Assembly: GCA_019746355.1 (NCBI GenBank) | Contig: JAIESC010000022.1 | Span: forward strand, 1 to 61,277 | Origin: Xanthobacteraceae bacterium | GTDB lineage: Bacteria; Pseudomonadota; Alphaproteobacteria; Rhizobiales; Xanthobacteraceae | Reading direction: 5' to 3' | DNA length: 61,277 nucleotides | Shown here: positions 1 to 9,229 of the stretch, in pieces | Layout of the letters: every line of letters starts with the position of its first letter | Position numbering within the stretch: position 1 is the stretch's first letter | Notes under the pieces: model-generated | What the model was told of the DNA's origin: nothing | Databases searched by the model: none | The model's input: only the letters and a program-made list of their open reading frames with translations | Translations under genes and position numbers: made by a program

Positions 1-1746
1 ACCAAGAGCGAGGCCGCGCACGAAGCCGGCGTGTCGGCCGGCGTGATCGACGGGCTGATCGACGAGGGCGCGCTGGAGACCCTGGTCATGCCGCCGGAGC
101 CGGTGGCGCGGCAGCCCGATCCCGAGCACGCCGTTCCGGAATTCACCGACGCGCAGCGCGCCGCCGCGAGCGCATTGCGTTCGACGGTTGAGAGGAGCGG
201 GTTCTCCGTGACCCTCGTCGACGGCGTCACCGGCTCGGGCAAGACCGAGGTCTATTTCGAGGCCGTGGCCGAAGCGATCCGGCGCAACAAGCAGGTGCTG
301 ATCCTGATGCCGGAGATCGCGCTGACCGCGCAGTTCCTCGATCGCTTTGCCGCGCGCTTCGGCGTGCGGCCGGCGGAGTGGCATTCCGACGTTGCGCCGA
401 GGAAGCGCGCCCGCACCTGGTCGGCGGTCGCGGCGGGCGAGGTGTCGGTGGTGGTCGGCGCGCGCTCGGCGCTGTTTTTGCCGTACGCCGATCTCGGCCT
501 GATCGTGCTCGATGAGGAGCACGATCCCGCCTACAAGCAGGAGGACGGCGTCCGCTATCACGCCCGCGACATGGCCGTGGTCCGCGCGCGCGAGGTGAAG
601 ATCCCGATCGTGCTCGCTTCGGCGACGCCGTCGGTCGAGACGGTCGTGAACGCCAAGCGCGGCCGCTACGTGCATCTGCGATTGCCGGAGCGGTTCGGCG
701 GGCAGCATCTGCCCTCGGTCGAGGCCATTGACCTCCGCCGCGAGGGACCGCCGCGCGGGCGGTTCATTTCGCCGCGGCTCGCCGAACAGGTGAAGCTTGC
801 GATCGAGCGTGGCGAGCAGGCGCTGCTGTTTCTCAACCGCCGCGGCTTTGCGCCGCTGACGCTGTGCAGCGCCTGCGGCCACCGCATGGCGTGTCCCAAT
901 TGCGACGCGTGGCTGGTCGATCACCGCTTCCGGCGGCGGCTGGTCTGTCACCACTGCGGCTACGCGATGCCGCCGCCCGAGCAGTGTCCGAAATGCGAAA
1001 CGAAGGGCAGCTTCGTCGCGGTCGGCCCCGGCGTCGAGCGGCTGGAGCAGGAGGCGGCCGAGCTGTTCCCGGACAGCCGCATTCTCGTCCTTTCGAGCGA
1101 TCTCGTGGAATCGATGGAGCGGCTGCGCCAGGAGCTCGATGACGTGGCGCAGGGCCGCTTCGACATCGTCATCGGCACGCAACTCGTCGCCAAGGGGCAC
1201 CATTTCCCCAAGCTCAATCTCGTCGGCATCGTCGATGCCGATCTCGGTCTCGCCAACGGCGATCCGCGCGCCGCCGAGCGCAGCTTCCAGCTGCTGCACC
1301 AGGTGGTCGGGCGGGCCGGCCGCGAGCAAGGCCGCGGCTACGGCTTCCTGCAGACACATCAGCCGGAGCATCCGGTGATGCGGGCACTGATCGCGCAGGA
1401 CCGCGATGCGTTCTACGCCGCCGAGATCGAGGTGCGCGAGAAGACGGGTTACCCGCCGTTCGGGCGGCTGGCGAGCCTGCTGGTTTCGGGCGCCGACAAG
1501 CACGCGACCGAGGCGCATGCGCGCAGGGTCGCGGCGGTCGCGCCGCTGCACGACGACGTGCGCATCCTCGGACCGGCCGAAGCCCCGCTCGCGGTGGTGC
1601 GCGGCCGGCATCGCTTCCGGCTGCTGGTGAAGTCGCCGCGTGGTTTCGATCTCTCGGCTTACTTGCGCGAGTGGATGGCCGAGGTTCCCAAAGCGAAGGG
1701 CACGCTCAAGCTCGAAGTCGACGTCGATCCGCAGAGCTTCTTCTGA
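1..1746 (+). CDS. priA: Primosomal protein N' (replication restart helicase PriA), 3' part
   Basis: PriA is the 3'-5' DExH helicase that recognises stalled forks and reloads the replisome. The frame is open from base 1, so the gene starts before the window. About 581 codons are visible of a family length near 730, so the N-terminal DNA-binding part is missing. Visible are Walker A (DGVTGSGKTEVYF, about 220-258), the DEEH box (about 511-522), a zinc-binding insert with CxxC pairs (CSAC, CPNC, CHHC, CPKC; about 868-1002), and helicase motifs with GTQLVAKGHHFPKL and QVVGRAGR. The GTG at 31 is an internal codon, not the start. It lies upstream of the atp genes as in many Hyphomicrobiales. Identification is firm. 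Confidence 0.97.
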   Translation, partial: TKSEAAHEAGVSAGVIDGLIDEGALETLVMPPEPVARQPDPEHAVPEFTDAQRAAASALRSTVERSGFSVTLVDGVTGSGKTEVYFEAVAEAIRRNKQVLILMPEIALTAQFLDRFAARFGVRPAEWHSDVAPRKRARTWSAVAAGEVSVVVGARSALFLPYADLGLIVLDEEHDPAYKQEDGVRYHARDMAVVRAREVKIPIVLASATPSVETVVNAKRGRYVHLRLPERFGGQHLPSVEAIDLRREGPPRGRFISPRLAEQVKLAIERGEQALLFLNRRGFAPLTLCSACGHRMACPNCDAWLVDHRFRRRLVCHHCGYAMPPPEQCPKCETKGSFVAVGPGVERLEQEAAELFPDSRILVLSSDLVESMERLRQELDDVAQGRFDIVIGTQLVAKGHHFPKLNLVGIVDADLGLANGDPRAAERSFQLLHQVVGRAGREQGRGYGFLQTHQPEHPVMRALIAQDRDAFYAAEIEVREKTGYPPFGRLASLLVSGADKHATEAHARRVAAVAPLHDDVRILGPAEAPLAVVRGRHRFRLLVKSPRGFDLSAYLREWMAEVPKAKGTLKLEVDVDPQSFF

Positions 1747-1767
1747 GACCTTGTCGAGGGAAAACGA

Positions 1768-1792
1768 GCGGCCCCGGAATCTCCGGGGCCGC
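1768..1792. terminator. Bidirectional hairpin terminator between priA and the convergent small gene
   Basis: A perfect 11-bp stem (GCGGCCCCGGA / TCCGGGGCCGC) with an ATC loop sits 21 bases after the priA stop. Read on the minus strand it is followed by CTCGTTTTCC, a short T run. On the plus strand no T run follows. It lies between two converging genes, so it probably serves both. Confidence 0.6.
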
Positions 1793-1817
1793 CCTGTTCG
1801 CCGTGATGTGCTCCCGG

Positions 1818-2081
1818 TTAGTAGCAGACGCGGCGCCGCTCCACGATCACGCGCCCGCTGGGCGTGACGCTGCGCTCGCGGATGATTCGGCAGTCGCCAT
1901 AGCCGTAAGCGTAGTGGTTATCGCCGTACCAGCCATAGCGCGGACCCACGCCCACGCCGAACGGACCCACCTGCACGCCGACGCCGCCCGGATCCGCGCC
2001 GGCATAGAACTGCGCGGACGCCGGCACGGACGCGATCACCAAGCCGGTCGCGGCCACTGCACCGATAAGGAGTTTCTTCAT
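1818..2081 (-). CDS. Small secreted protein of unknown function
   Basis: The 87-residue protein starts MKKLLIGAVAATGLVIASVPASAQ, a clear Sec signal peptide with an AxA cleavage site near residue 23. The mature part is short. It begins with a Gly/Val-rich stretch and a Tyr-rich stretch, then has a basic segment (RVIVERRRVCY) and two cysteines, which could form one disulfide in the periplasm. Similar small exported proteins are frequent in Bradyrhizobium relatives, but none has a known role that I can assign. The start codon follows AGGAGGACGCT. It stands alone, with a terminator on its 3' side. Confidence 0.75.
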   Translation of the reverse strand: MKKLLIGAVAATGLVIASVPASAQFYAGADPGGVGVQVGPFGVGVGPRYGWYGDNHYAYGYGDCRIIRERSVTPSGRVIVERRRVCY

Positions 2082-2191
2082 AGCGTCCTCCTGTCGTTCA
2101 CCCCGGGTGCCAACGTGTCAGGCGGACGCATGTTTCGAAATTTATCGCCGGGAGTTCCGCACGAAATACCGGTTCCGGCGGGAACCAACCG

Positions 2192-3190
2192 CTATTGCGG
2201 CGTCAGTCCGGAAATCTTGACCATCTCCTCCCACATCTTGGTTTCCCTCGCGGCGAAAGCCTTGGCCTCGGCCGATGTGCTGGTCAGGATTTGTCCGCCG
2301 GCGGTGAGGAAGCGCTTCTGCATCGCCTGGTCAGCGGCGATCTCCTTGTGCACGGCGGCGATCTTGTCGACGATCGCCTGCGGCGTGCCGGCCGGAAGCA
2401 CGTAGGCGCCCCACGACGTGACGATGAAATCCTTGACGCCGGCCTCCGCCATGGTCGGAACGTTCGGCAAGGTCGGCCAGCGTTTTCCCGAGGTGACGGC
2501 GAGCGCGAGCATCTTCCCGGACTCGATCTGCGACATGTAAGAGGCGAGGTTGTCGACCGCGAAGGTGACGTCGCCTGCGAGCATCGCCGGAATGGTCTGC
2601 GCCGCGCCGCGGAACGGCACATGCACGGCGTTGACGCCGGTGCGCGCGGCAAACAGCACGCCGGACAGATGCGGCGACGTGCCGGGGCCGGGGCTGCCGA
2701 TGGAAATGCCGTTCGGCCGTGCCTTCGCGAAGGCGATGAATTCCGCCAGCGTCTTGACCTTCACGTGGTCGGCCGCGACCACGGCGACGTTCGGCATCTC
2801 GTAGGCGAGTGTCGGCGCGACGAGGTCTTTCTCGGCGACGAACGGCATCTTGGCTATGAGGAATTGATTGATGGAAAAGTGCCCGACGGTCGCGGCACCG
2901 ATGGTGTAGCCGTCAGGCGCGCTCTTCGCGACCAGGTCGATGCCGATGTTGCCCGACGCGCCGGGTTTGTTCTCGATCACGACCGGCTGGCCGAGCTTGT
3001 CCTTGAGCGTCTCGGCGAGAATGCGGAACAGCACGTCGGTCGAGCCGCCCGCGGGGTAGGGCACGATCAGGCGGATCTGGCGGTCGGGCCAGTGGCCTTG
3101 CGCGAGCGCCGGCGTGGCGCCGATGGCCGCGGCTGCGGCCGCGCTGCGCAGCAGGGTGCGGCGCGTCAGCGAATGGCGATGCACTGTCAT
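2192..3190 (-). CDS. Tripartite tricarboxylate transporter (Bug/TctC) substrate-binding protein, Tat-type signal
   Basis: A 332-residue periplasmic binding protein of the Bug family, which delivers small carboxylates or related ligands to TctAB-type carriers. The family landmarks are present: QIRLIVPYPAGGSTD after the signal, VVIENKPGASGNIG, APDGYTIG, and VHVPFRGAAQ. The signal is Tat-like (LTRRTLLRSAAAAAAIG), unlike the Sec-type signals of the other copies in this window. No tctA or tctB lies nearby; the next gene upstream is a DMT exporter. The ligand cannot be predicted. Confidence 0.9.
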   Translation of the reverse strand: MTVHRHSLTRRTLLRSAAAAAAIGATPALAQGHWPDRQIRLIVPYPAGGSTDVLFRILAETLKDKLGQPVVIENKPGASGNIGIDLVAKSAPDGYTIGAATVGHFSINQFLIAKMPFVAEKDLVAPTLAYEMPNVAVVAADHVKVKTLAEFIAFAKARPNGISIGSPGPGTSPHLSGVLFAARTGVNAVHVPFRGAAQTIPAMLAGDVTFAVDNLASYMSQIESGKMLALAVTSGKRWPTLPNVPTMAEAGVKDFIVTSWGAYVLPAGTPQAIVDKIAAVHKEIAADQAMQKRFLTAGGQILTSTSAEAKAFAARETKMWEEMVKISGLTPQ

Positions 3191-3251
3191 TTCAATCCTC
3201 CCGAATTTTTCGGGACTCTAACGGGCGTGGCGACGCCGCGCCACCGGCGTT

Positions 3252-4172
3252 TCAAACCGCCTCGGCCGGCGGCTTCTCGCGCCGCGGCAGCATCACGCAT
3301 GCGGCGGCGGCGAAGATCAGTGCAAAGCCGATCAGGTCGGGGCCGGTGGGCCGGTCGCCGAGCAGGATCACGGCGCCGATGACGCCGACCACCGGATTGA
3401 TCAGCGAGCCGAGCGAGGCCATCACCGTCGACAGCCGGCCGATGATGTTGAACCAGATGAAGTAGGCGATGCCGGTGCCGAGGATGCCGTTGTACAGGAG
3501 CCCGCCCCAGGTGCGCCATTGCAGCGGCGCGAAGTGGGGAATGCCCTCGAAGGTCAGATAGCCAACGAGGAACGCCACGACGCCGACCATGACTTGCCAG
3601 AACGTGATCACCAAAAGGTCGCCCTTGATCCGCGCCCACTTCATGTAGACCGTGCCGCCGCCCCAGCCGAGTGCGCAGACCAGCGCGAGGAGCAGGCCGA
3701 TCGGCTCACGCATGGACTGTTCCGCGACCGGAGCGACCAGCACGGCAAGGCCCGCGACGCACAGCGCAAGGCCGATGGCGGCGCGCCTGTCGATGCGCTC
3801 GCTCAGCACGAAATACGCCATCAGGCTGCTCCACACCGGCATGGAGTAGTTGACGATGATCACCCGCGAGGTGTTCGCCATGAGCTGGGCAAAGGTGCCG
3901 GCGATGCCGAAGGCGACGACGATGAACAGCGCGGCGACGAAGACGTGCCAGCGGTCGCGGCCGGGCGGAATGTACAGGCTGCGTCCCTGCGCCTTCAAAA
4001 GGATCAGCAGTGTCGCAGCGCCGATGCTGTAGCCGATCAGCCGCATCGACCACGGCGACACCTCGTCGAGTGCGATCCGCATCGCCGACCAGCTCAGACC
4101 CCAGCAGAAGCTGAGAGCCAGCAGCAGGAGCTTGGCGACGGTGGCGTCACTCATTCCGGATTTCGGGGACAA
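3252..4172 (-). CDS. DMT-superfamily (EamA) transporter
   Basis: A 306-residue integral membrane protein with about ten hydrophobic segments in two EamA repeats. The first spans roughly residues 10-140 (from LLLLALSFCWGLSWSAMRIAL); the second begins near residue 160 (LLLALVCALGWGGGTVYMKWA). EamA proteins export or exchange metabolites such as amino acids or drugs; the substrate here is unknown. The gene ends 61 bases before the start of the adjacent binding-protein gene on the same strand, and it follows the SMR and MFS genes, so three transporter genes of different superfamilies sit in a row. It may be co-transcribed with them. Confidence 0.88.
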   Translation of the reverse strand: MSPKSGMSDATVAKLLLLALSFCWGLSWSAMRIALDEVSPWSMRLIGYSIGAATLLILLKAQGRSLYIPPGRDRWHVFVAALFIVVAFGIAGTFAQLMANTSRVIIVNYSMPVWSSLMAYFVLSERIDRRAAIGLALCVAGLAVLVAPVAEQSMREPIGLLLALVCALGWGGGTVYMKWARIKGDLLVITFWQVMVGVVAFLVGYLTFEGIPHFAPLQWRTWGGLLYNGILGTGIAYFIWFNIIGRLSTVMASLGSLINPVVGVIGAVILLGDRPTGPDLIGFALIFAAAACVMLPRREKPPAEAV

Positions 4173-4226
4173 ATGTCACCTGCGGTCGATTTGCAGCAAA
4201 TAAACTGCGCGAGCGATCCTGAAAGA

Positions 4227-4541
4227 CTAGGTCACAAGCTTGAGGCCGGCGATCCCCGCAACGATGAGGCCGATCGAAGCAAGCCGTGCGGCGGTCGCGG
4301 GCTCGCCGAACAGATAGATACCGAGGGCGGCGGTGCCGACCGCGCCGATGCCGGTCCAGACCGCGTAGGCGGTGCCGACCGGCAGCGTCTTCAGCGACCA
4401 GCCGAGCAGCGCGATGCTCGCCACCATCGAGGTCACGGTCAGCACCGTGGGAACGAGCCGGGAGAAGCCGTCGGTGTATTTCAAGCCGATGGCCCAGCCG
4501 ATTTCGAGCAGGCCGGCGATGAACAGGATCAACCACGCCAT
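4227..4541 (-). CDS. SMR-family exporter of the Gdx/SugE type
   Basis: A 104-residue four-helix small multidrug resistance protein, read from [20 protein letters not shown]. The conserved Glu of the coupling site lies in GLLEIGWA (residue 13). The sequence [19 protein letters not shown] is the signature of the SugE/Gdx branch, whose characterised members export guanidinium in exchange for protons as antiparallel dimers. The ATG at 4541 is preferred over the longer reading (4565) because GAGG precedes it at normal spacing and the upstream MFS gene stops at 4549, 7 bases away. No guanidine riboswitch was recognised upstream. Substrate assignment is from family knowledge only. Confidence 0.88.
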   Translation of the reverse strand: MAWLILFIAGLLEIGWAIGLKYTDGFSRLVPTVLTVTSMVASIALLGWSLKTLPVGTAYAVWTGIGAVGTAALGIYLFGEPATAARLASIGLIVAGIAGLKLVT

Positions 4542-4548
4542 GTCGCCC

Positions 4549-5754
4549 TCATTGTCGCTTCGCACTCTGGAGTGTGAGCGCGGTGCCGAATACCGTCATG
4601 CCGACGGCGCATATGATCATCGGCACAAAGGCTGTCCAGGGCAGGCCGGTCAAGTCCCAGAACGCGCCGCAAATCACAGGAACGACGACGGCAATTCCGT
4701 AACTGATGGTGAACATGCCACCGGCCATGCGATGGACCTCGCCCGGCGGGCTGAGGATGGCCGGCAGTCCGAACGTCACGATGAGGGTCACGGCTGCGCC
4801 GAGTCCGACGGCCGACGCTGAGACAAGGATCCAGACGCCGTTGCACACTACGACGCCGATCAGGCCGAGCACCGTGACCGGGCCAAAAATAATGAACGGC
4901 CAGCTTTGCCGCTGCAGCCGTTCAGGCATCGCCAGCATGAGGAAAGAGACGATGATCTGCGAACCGTTGAGCCACGCGAGCGTCGGGCCGATCATGTCGC
5001 TTTGGCCGATGCTGGTGAGGTAGTCGGGAAGAAACGCATTGGAGGCAAAAAACAGTGCATTGTTGCTGCCAAGCGCAATGCCCAGCAGCCAGAGCTGCGA
5101 ACTCTTCCAGTCGGGCCACCAGCGGCGCTGTGCGCCGTTGGCGGCCGCGTGGGCCGGCCGGGTGCGCGGCGCGGCAAAGACAAAAAGCGCAACCGTCACC
5201 AGGCCCGGCACACACCACACCAAGAGATCGCGCCGCCAGCTTCCGCCGACCGCAGGCAGCACCAGCGGGATGCTGAGCGAGACCACCAGCGTCACGCCCA
5301 TCAGCATGCCGTTGGTCGAGACCGCATTGGCAAGCCAGGTGCGCGCCGGCGCCCAAAGCCGGACCAAGGTCGGCAGCGCGGGCTGAAAGATCGCGACGCC
5401 GCCGCCCATCAGCAGCGTCGCGGCATAGAGCGTGAGGATATCGCCGGCTGCGGCTCGTGCCGCCGCGGCGAGCGTTGCAATCGCGAGGCCGGAGGTTGCC
5501 ACCGCGAGCACGCCGAAGCGCGCAATCAGCAGCGAGCCCGGCACCGCGGCCAGCGCGAACATCGCAAGCGGCATGCCCATCAGCAGTCCGACCTGCGTTT
5601 CGCTCATGTGCAGGTCGTCGTGAATGAGCCGGATGACCGGCGGCACCGCGAGCAGCGGAATCCGGATCGTTGCTCCGGCCAGCCAGAGCAGCGGCAGCAC
5701 GACAAGCAACGAGGGAGTGGCCCGGACCTCTCCGGGCGGCATCGGACGGTTCAT
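4549..5754 (-). CDS. MFS transporter, CynX/NimT-like
   Basis: A 401-residue major facilitator with about twelve hydrophobic segments. The N-terminal half begins [21 protein letters not shown] and carries [20 protein letters not shown], typical of the CynX/NimT (cyanate/2-nitroimidazole) group. A short polar loop ([13 protein letters not shown]) separates the halves. It lies just upstream of the Gdx-like gene with a 7-base gap, so the two are probably translated from one message. Substrate is unknown; the family handles small anions or neutral toxic compounds. The start [10 protein letters not shown] was taken as the longest reading without strong support. Confidence 0.85.
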   Translation of the reverse strand: MNRPMPPGEVRATPSLLVVLPLLWLAGATIRIPLLAVPPVIRLIHDDLHMSETQVGLLMGMPLAMFALAAVPGSLLIARFGVLAVATSGLAIATLAAAARAAAGDILTLYAATLLMGGGVAIFQPALPTLVRLWAPARTWLANAVSTNGMLMGVTLVVSLSIPLVLPAVGGSWRRDLLVWCVPGLVTVALFVFAAPRTRPAHAAANGAQRRWWPDWKSSQLWLLGIALGSNNALFFASNAFLPDYLTSIGQSDMIGPTLAWLNGSQIIVSFLMLAMPERLQRQSWPFIIFGPVTVLGLIGVVVCNGVWILVSASAVGLGAAVTLIVTFGLPAILSPPGEVHRMAGGMFTISYGIAVVVPVICGAFWDLTGLPWTAFVPMIICAVGMTVFGTALTLQSAKRQ

Positions 5755-5936
5755 GCTCAGGACGCTCGCGGACCCGGCTCAGGTCCCGTTGGCGGCGCAC
5801 ACTACGCGAAATCCCGCATGCGCGATGCCCCGCATTTGCATTGGTCCCCTGCGAAGGGCCTGGCCACGCCTCGTGTTGGCGCTGGCAAAGGCCTGTGTCA
5901 GCATTGGCGCAAAGACGATGCAGGAGGAAAGCGCCT

Positions 5937-6857
5937 ATGAACGACACCGCGAACAAGACCGGTTCCGCCGCGGGGCGAATGCTGCCGACCGACCGCATCG
6001 CCTATTCGGCCATCGCCGAGCGGCCGCCGCTGAAGCTTCCCGGCGGCGCGCGCATGGCGATCTGGGTGATCGTCAATGTCGAGGACTGGGACCCCAAGGA
6101 CGTGATGCCGCGCACGGTGCTGACCCCGCCGGCCGGCGGCGCACCGTCGCCCGACATCCCGAACTGGTGCTGGCACGAATACGGCAACCGCGTCGGCTTC
6201 TGGCGCATGCTGAAGGTGTTCGACGAGTTCGCAATCCCCGGCGTGCTCGCGATCAACGGCTGCGCCATCGAGGCCTATCCGCCGATCGTGAAGGCGGCGA
6301 ACGAGCGCAACTGGGAGTTCATCGGCCATGGCTTCACCCAGCGCAACATGCAGAAGGTGCCGGACGAAAAGGCCGACATCCACATGACCACCGAGGCGAT
6401 CAGGAAGGCGACCGGCAAACCGCCGCGCGGCTGGCTCGGGCCCGGCCTGACGGAAACCTGGGAGACGCCGGACCTCTTGAAGGAGGACGGCTACGACTAC
6501 GTTGCCGACTGGGTGCTGGACGATCAGCCGGTGTGGCTGAAGACGCGCACCAAGCCGATTGTCAACGTGCCCTACACGCAGGAATGCAACGACGTGGCAA
6601 TGATGCTGATCCAGCATCACAAGGCGTCGGAATACTACGACCGGGCGATGGACCAGTTCGAGCAGATCTATGCGGACGCCGAAGGCAGCGCGCGGGTGAT
6701 GGCGCTGGTGGTGCACCCCTACATCATGGGCGCACCGCACCGTCTGAAACACTTCCGGAAGATCTTTGAAAACATCCGGCGCAAGCCGGACGTGCTGTTC
6801 TGGACCGGCTCGCAGATTCTCGACTGGTATCTGTCGGTCGGGCCGAAGGCGCCGTAG
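5937..6857 (+). CDS. Polysaccharide deacetylase-family hydrolase
   Basis: A 306-residue cytoplasmic protein of the NodB-homology/carbohydrate esterase 4 superfamily, of the allantoinase-like (PuuE) subgroup rather than chitin deacetylases. Supporting features are the N-terminal barrel strand MAIWVIVNVEDWD, the FIGHGFTQ segment and the late strand ALVVHPYIMGAPHR, with His residues suited to metal binding. The start at 5937 is chosen because CAGGAGGAAA precedes it at ideal spacing; an open frame extends further upstream but lacks such support and overlaps the divergent MFS gene. No signal peptide is present, so a role on a small cytosolic amide or imide is more likely than on the cell wall. Confidence 0.85.
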   Translation: MNDTANKTGSAAGRMLPTDRIAYSAIAERPPLKLPGGARMAIWVIVNVEDWDPKDVMPRTVLTPPAGGAPSPDIPNWCWHEYGNRVGFWRMLKVFDEFAIPGVLAINGCAIEAYPPIVKAANERNWEFIGHGFTQRNMQKVPDEKADIHMTTEAIRKATGKPPRGWLGPGLTETWETPDLLKEDGYDYVADWVLDDQPVWLKTRTKPIVNVPYTQECNDVAMMLIQHHKASEYYDRAMDQFEQIYADAEGSARVMALVVHPYIMGAPHRLKHFRKIFENIRRKPDVLFWTGSQILDWYLSVGPKAP

Positions 6858-6885
6858 CCAACATCACTGCATCGCCTGTGCGGCA

Positions 6886-6969
6886 CTGGGGCCTCGCTTC
6901 CGCGGGGGCGAGCGGCCGAGAGTTCGGCGCGCCCTCTCCCCGTTCATCCCCGCGGAAGCGGGGACCCAG
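6886..6969. repeat. REP-like imperfect inverted repeat
   Basis: Two roughly 29-base arms (6886-6914 and 6941-6969) containing CGCTTCCGCGGGG and its complement CCCCGCGGAAGCG are arranged in opposite orientation around a 26-base spacer. The type (CCCGCGGAAGCGGGGACCCA) is widespread in rhizobial intergenic DNA. It sits between a plus-strand gene end and a minus-strand gene end, where it may also act as a transcription stop. Confidence 0.65.
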
Positions 6970-7004
6970 GGACACGATACCGAAGCTTCAATTTTGAGCG
7001 GACC

Positions 7005-9050
7005 CTAGCTGCCCGTCCGCACCGTCGCCAGGAAGCTTTGCGCCTCGGCGCGCAGCCTGCTGCTTTCCTGCGCGAGCGTGCGCGCCGAAATCAGAACCTC
7101 GTTCGAGGCCGAGCCGGTTTCGGACGCGCGCGTGTTCACGTCGAGGATGCTGGCGGCGACCTGCGATGTGCCTTGCGCCACCTGCTTGACGTTCTGCGCG
7201 ATGCCTTGCGTGGTCGCGTCCTGTTCATCCACCGCAGCAGCAATCGCGGCGGCGACTTCGGCGAGGCGGATGATCGTGCCGCGAATGTCCTTCAGGGCTG
7301 ACACGGAGTCGCGTGACGCGGTCTGGATGCCGGCGACCTGGGCGCGAATTTCTTCGGTCGCCTCGGTCGTCCGCTGCGCCAGCGTCTTCACTTCGCTGGC
7401 CACAACGGCAAAGCCGCGGCCGGAGTCGCCCGCGCGCGCGGCTTCGATCGTTGCGTTGAGCGCCAGCAGATTGGTCTGGCTGGCAATGGCGGTGATGAGG
7501 TTGACGACCTCGCCGATGCGGTTCGCTGCGTCCATCAGCTCGGCCATGCGGCCGTCGGTCATCTCGGCCTGCCGGACGGCTTCCTGAACCATGTCGCTCG
7601 AGGTGCGGGACTGGTTGCTGATCTCTCCGGTCGAGGCGGAGATTTCCTCCGTCGCATCGCTGACGACGCGGACGTTGGTGGAGGTCTGCTCGGCCGCGGA
7701 GGCGACGGAGCCGGCGAGCTGCTTGGTGGTGTCGGCGGCCGCGGTCAGGGTGAAGGCGGCGGTTTCGAGCTGCGTCGACGTGGTCGAGACCGAGTTGACG
7801 ATGTCGCCGATCGATTTCTCGAATGTGTCGGCCAGACGCAGCATTTCCGATTGGCGAGCCTCGCGGACGCGCGTCTCGGCGGCCTTTTGCTCGGCCTCGA
7901 TCCGCGCCATGTGCAGCAGGTTGTCCTTGAAGACGCTCGCGGCGCGGGCGGTGTCGCCGATTTCGTCGCGGCGATCGACATAGGGAATGCGGATATCGGC
8001 CCTGCCTCGCGCAAGCTGCAGCAGCACGCTGCCGAGCTGCCGGATCGGCCGGCCGATGGTGCGTGAGGCGAACAGCGCGATGCCGAGGAACAGGATCGTC
8101 ATGACCGCGCCGAGGCCGATCCGCAGTTTTTCCGCCTGTCGGGCTCCAGCGATGGCGTCGCGGGTCGCTTGGTCGCTGAGCTCGGTCGCGGTTCGCGCGA
8201 CCTCATCGAGCAGGCGGCGCGCCGTGTTCTCCGCGGAGCCGGCCCGGTCCTTCTGGATTTCGATCTGGCTGTTGATGGCGCCGGTGATGGTTTTCAGAAT
8301 GCCGACGTATTCAGGCACGATCTGACGCAGTTGCTCGATGCCCTCAATGACCTTGGGGTCGCGCACATCGCGGCGTGCATAGACCAGTTTCTCGACCGCC
8401 TGGTCTGCCGCGCCGGTGATGCGGGCGACTTGCGAAGGCTCGCTGAGCACGAAGTATCGCCAGGTTGCGGTTCGCGCGTCCTTGAAGGCGGAGCCGGCTT
8501 CGTTGATCAGGGTTTCCACCAGCGTGACATTTGGCATCAGGGCGAACCCATCCGAGTTCACCAGCTGGTGAAAGGCACGCGTCCAATAGATCTCGGCTTC
8601 GTCGAGCTTCTTGAGCAGCGACAGGATCTGGGTTTGCTGCGCGCCGATGTCGCGCAGCGCCGTCACGTAGTCCAGCGTGAGTCCATTGATGTGCTCGAGC
8701 TGCTTTCGTGTCGTATCCGTGCTGGCGAGCAGCTGAACCGCGACGATCTTCTGCCGGGCCCGGTCGGAGACCCCCTGCAGTTGCGTGAGCAGCGCATCGA
8801 CCTGGTCGGGCGTCTGGGCCCGGCGAAGTTCGCGGCCGGCAATCTGCGCGGTCTGCAGCATGACCTCGGTCATGTTGCTCTCGTGCATGATCGATTGCTG
8901 CTTGTCGGCGGTCGCCAGCAGCCCCGCAACAAAGCGGCTGCTGAAGTGCTCGCTGACGATCATGGCGGCGAGCAGCACCATGCCAAAGCCAATCGACAGG
9001 CCGAGCTTCGCCCCGATTCCGAGTTTGAAGGCAAATCTGCTGCGCGACAT
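7005..9050 (-). CDS. Methyl-accepting chemotaxis protein
   Basis: A 681-residue chemoreceptor. A first membrane helix lies near residues 14-33. It is followed by a long helical periplasmic sensor region (about 34-305, four-helix-bundle style, no PAS domain evident), then a second membrane helix (about 310-330), a HAMP domain (about 331-385), and the cytoplasmic coiled coil. The signalling hairpin tip is clear ([21 protein letters not shown], then [18 protein letters not shown]). No C-terminal CheR-binding pentapeptide is present; it ends in LATVRTGS. It stands alone with no che genes nearby, so it presumably feeds a chemosensory pathway encoded elsewhere. Ligand unknown. Confidence 0.95.
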   Translation of the reverse strand: MSRSRFAFKLGIGAKLGLSIGFGMVLLAAMIVSEHFSSRFVAGLLATADKQQSIMHESNMTEVMLQTAQIAGRELRRAQTPDQVDALLTQLQGVSDRARQKIVAVQLLASTDTTRKQLEHINGLTLDYVTALRDIGAQQTQILSLLKKLDEAEIYWTRAFHQLVNSDGFALMPNVTLVETLINEAGSAFKDARTATWRYFVLSEPSQVARITGAADQAVEKLVYARRDVRDPKVIEGIEQLRQIVPEYVGILKTITGAINSQIEIQKDRAGSAENTARRLLDEVARTATELSDQATRDAIAGARQAEKLRIGLGAVMTILFLGIALFASRTIGRPIRQLGSVLLQLARGRADIRIPYVDRRDEIGDTARAASVFKDNLLHMARIEAEQKAAETRVREARQSEMLRLADTFEKSIGDIVNSVSTTSTQLETAAFTLTAAADTTKQLAGSVASAAEQTSTNVRVVSDATEEISASTGEISNQSRTSSDMVQEAVRQAEMTDGRMAELMDAANRIGEVVNLITAIASQTNLLALNATIEAARAGDSGRGFAVVASEVKTLAQRTTEATEEIRAQVAGIQTASRDSVSALKDIRGTIIRLAEVAAAIAAAVDEQDATTQGIAQNVKQVAQGTSQVAASILDVNTRASETGSASNEVLISARTLAQESSRLRAEAQSFLATVRTGS

Positions 9051-9229
9051 GGCTCACAAAGGTGATGGGCCGCTTTGGTTAATTGTCGGTAAATGCTTGT
9101 GATAGCAGCGGAAGTTCCGCTGGCTGAGCGCCGTACGCCGCCCGGCCTTGTTGCCCCGGCTGTGGAGGCGCATCCTTGATCTGTGCTCCGGCAACGACCG
9201 GACACGAGGGAACGTCAGGGGGTGACACA

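Noticed and set aside
1671..2405. Open frame of 244 codons on the plus strand
   Set aside because: It overlaps the priA end, a terminator and the antisense strand of two real genes; no coding character.
4542..4566. Guanidine riboswitch before the Gdx-like gene
   Set aside because: Only 7 bases separate it from the upstream MFS gene; there is no room and no recognisable motif.
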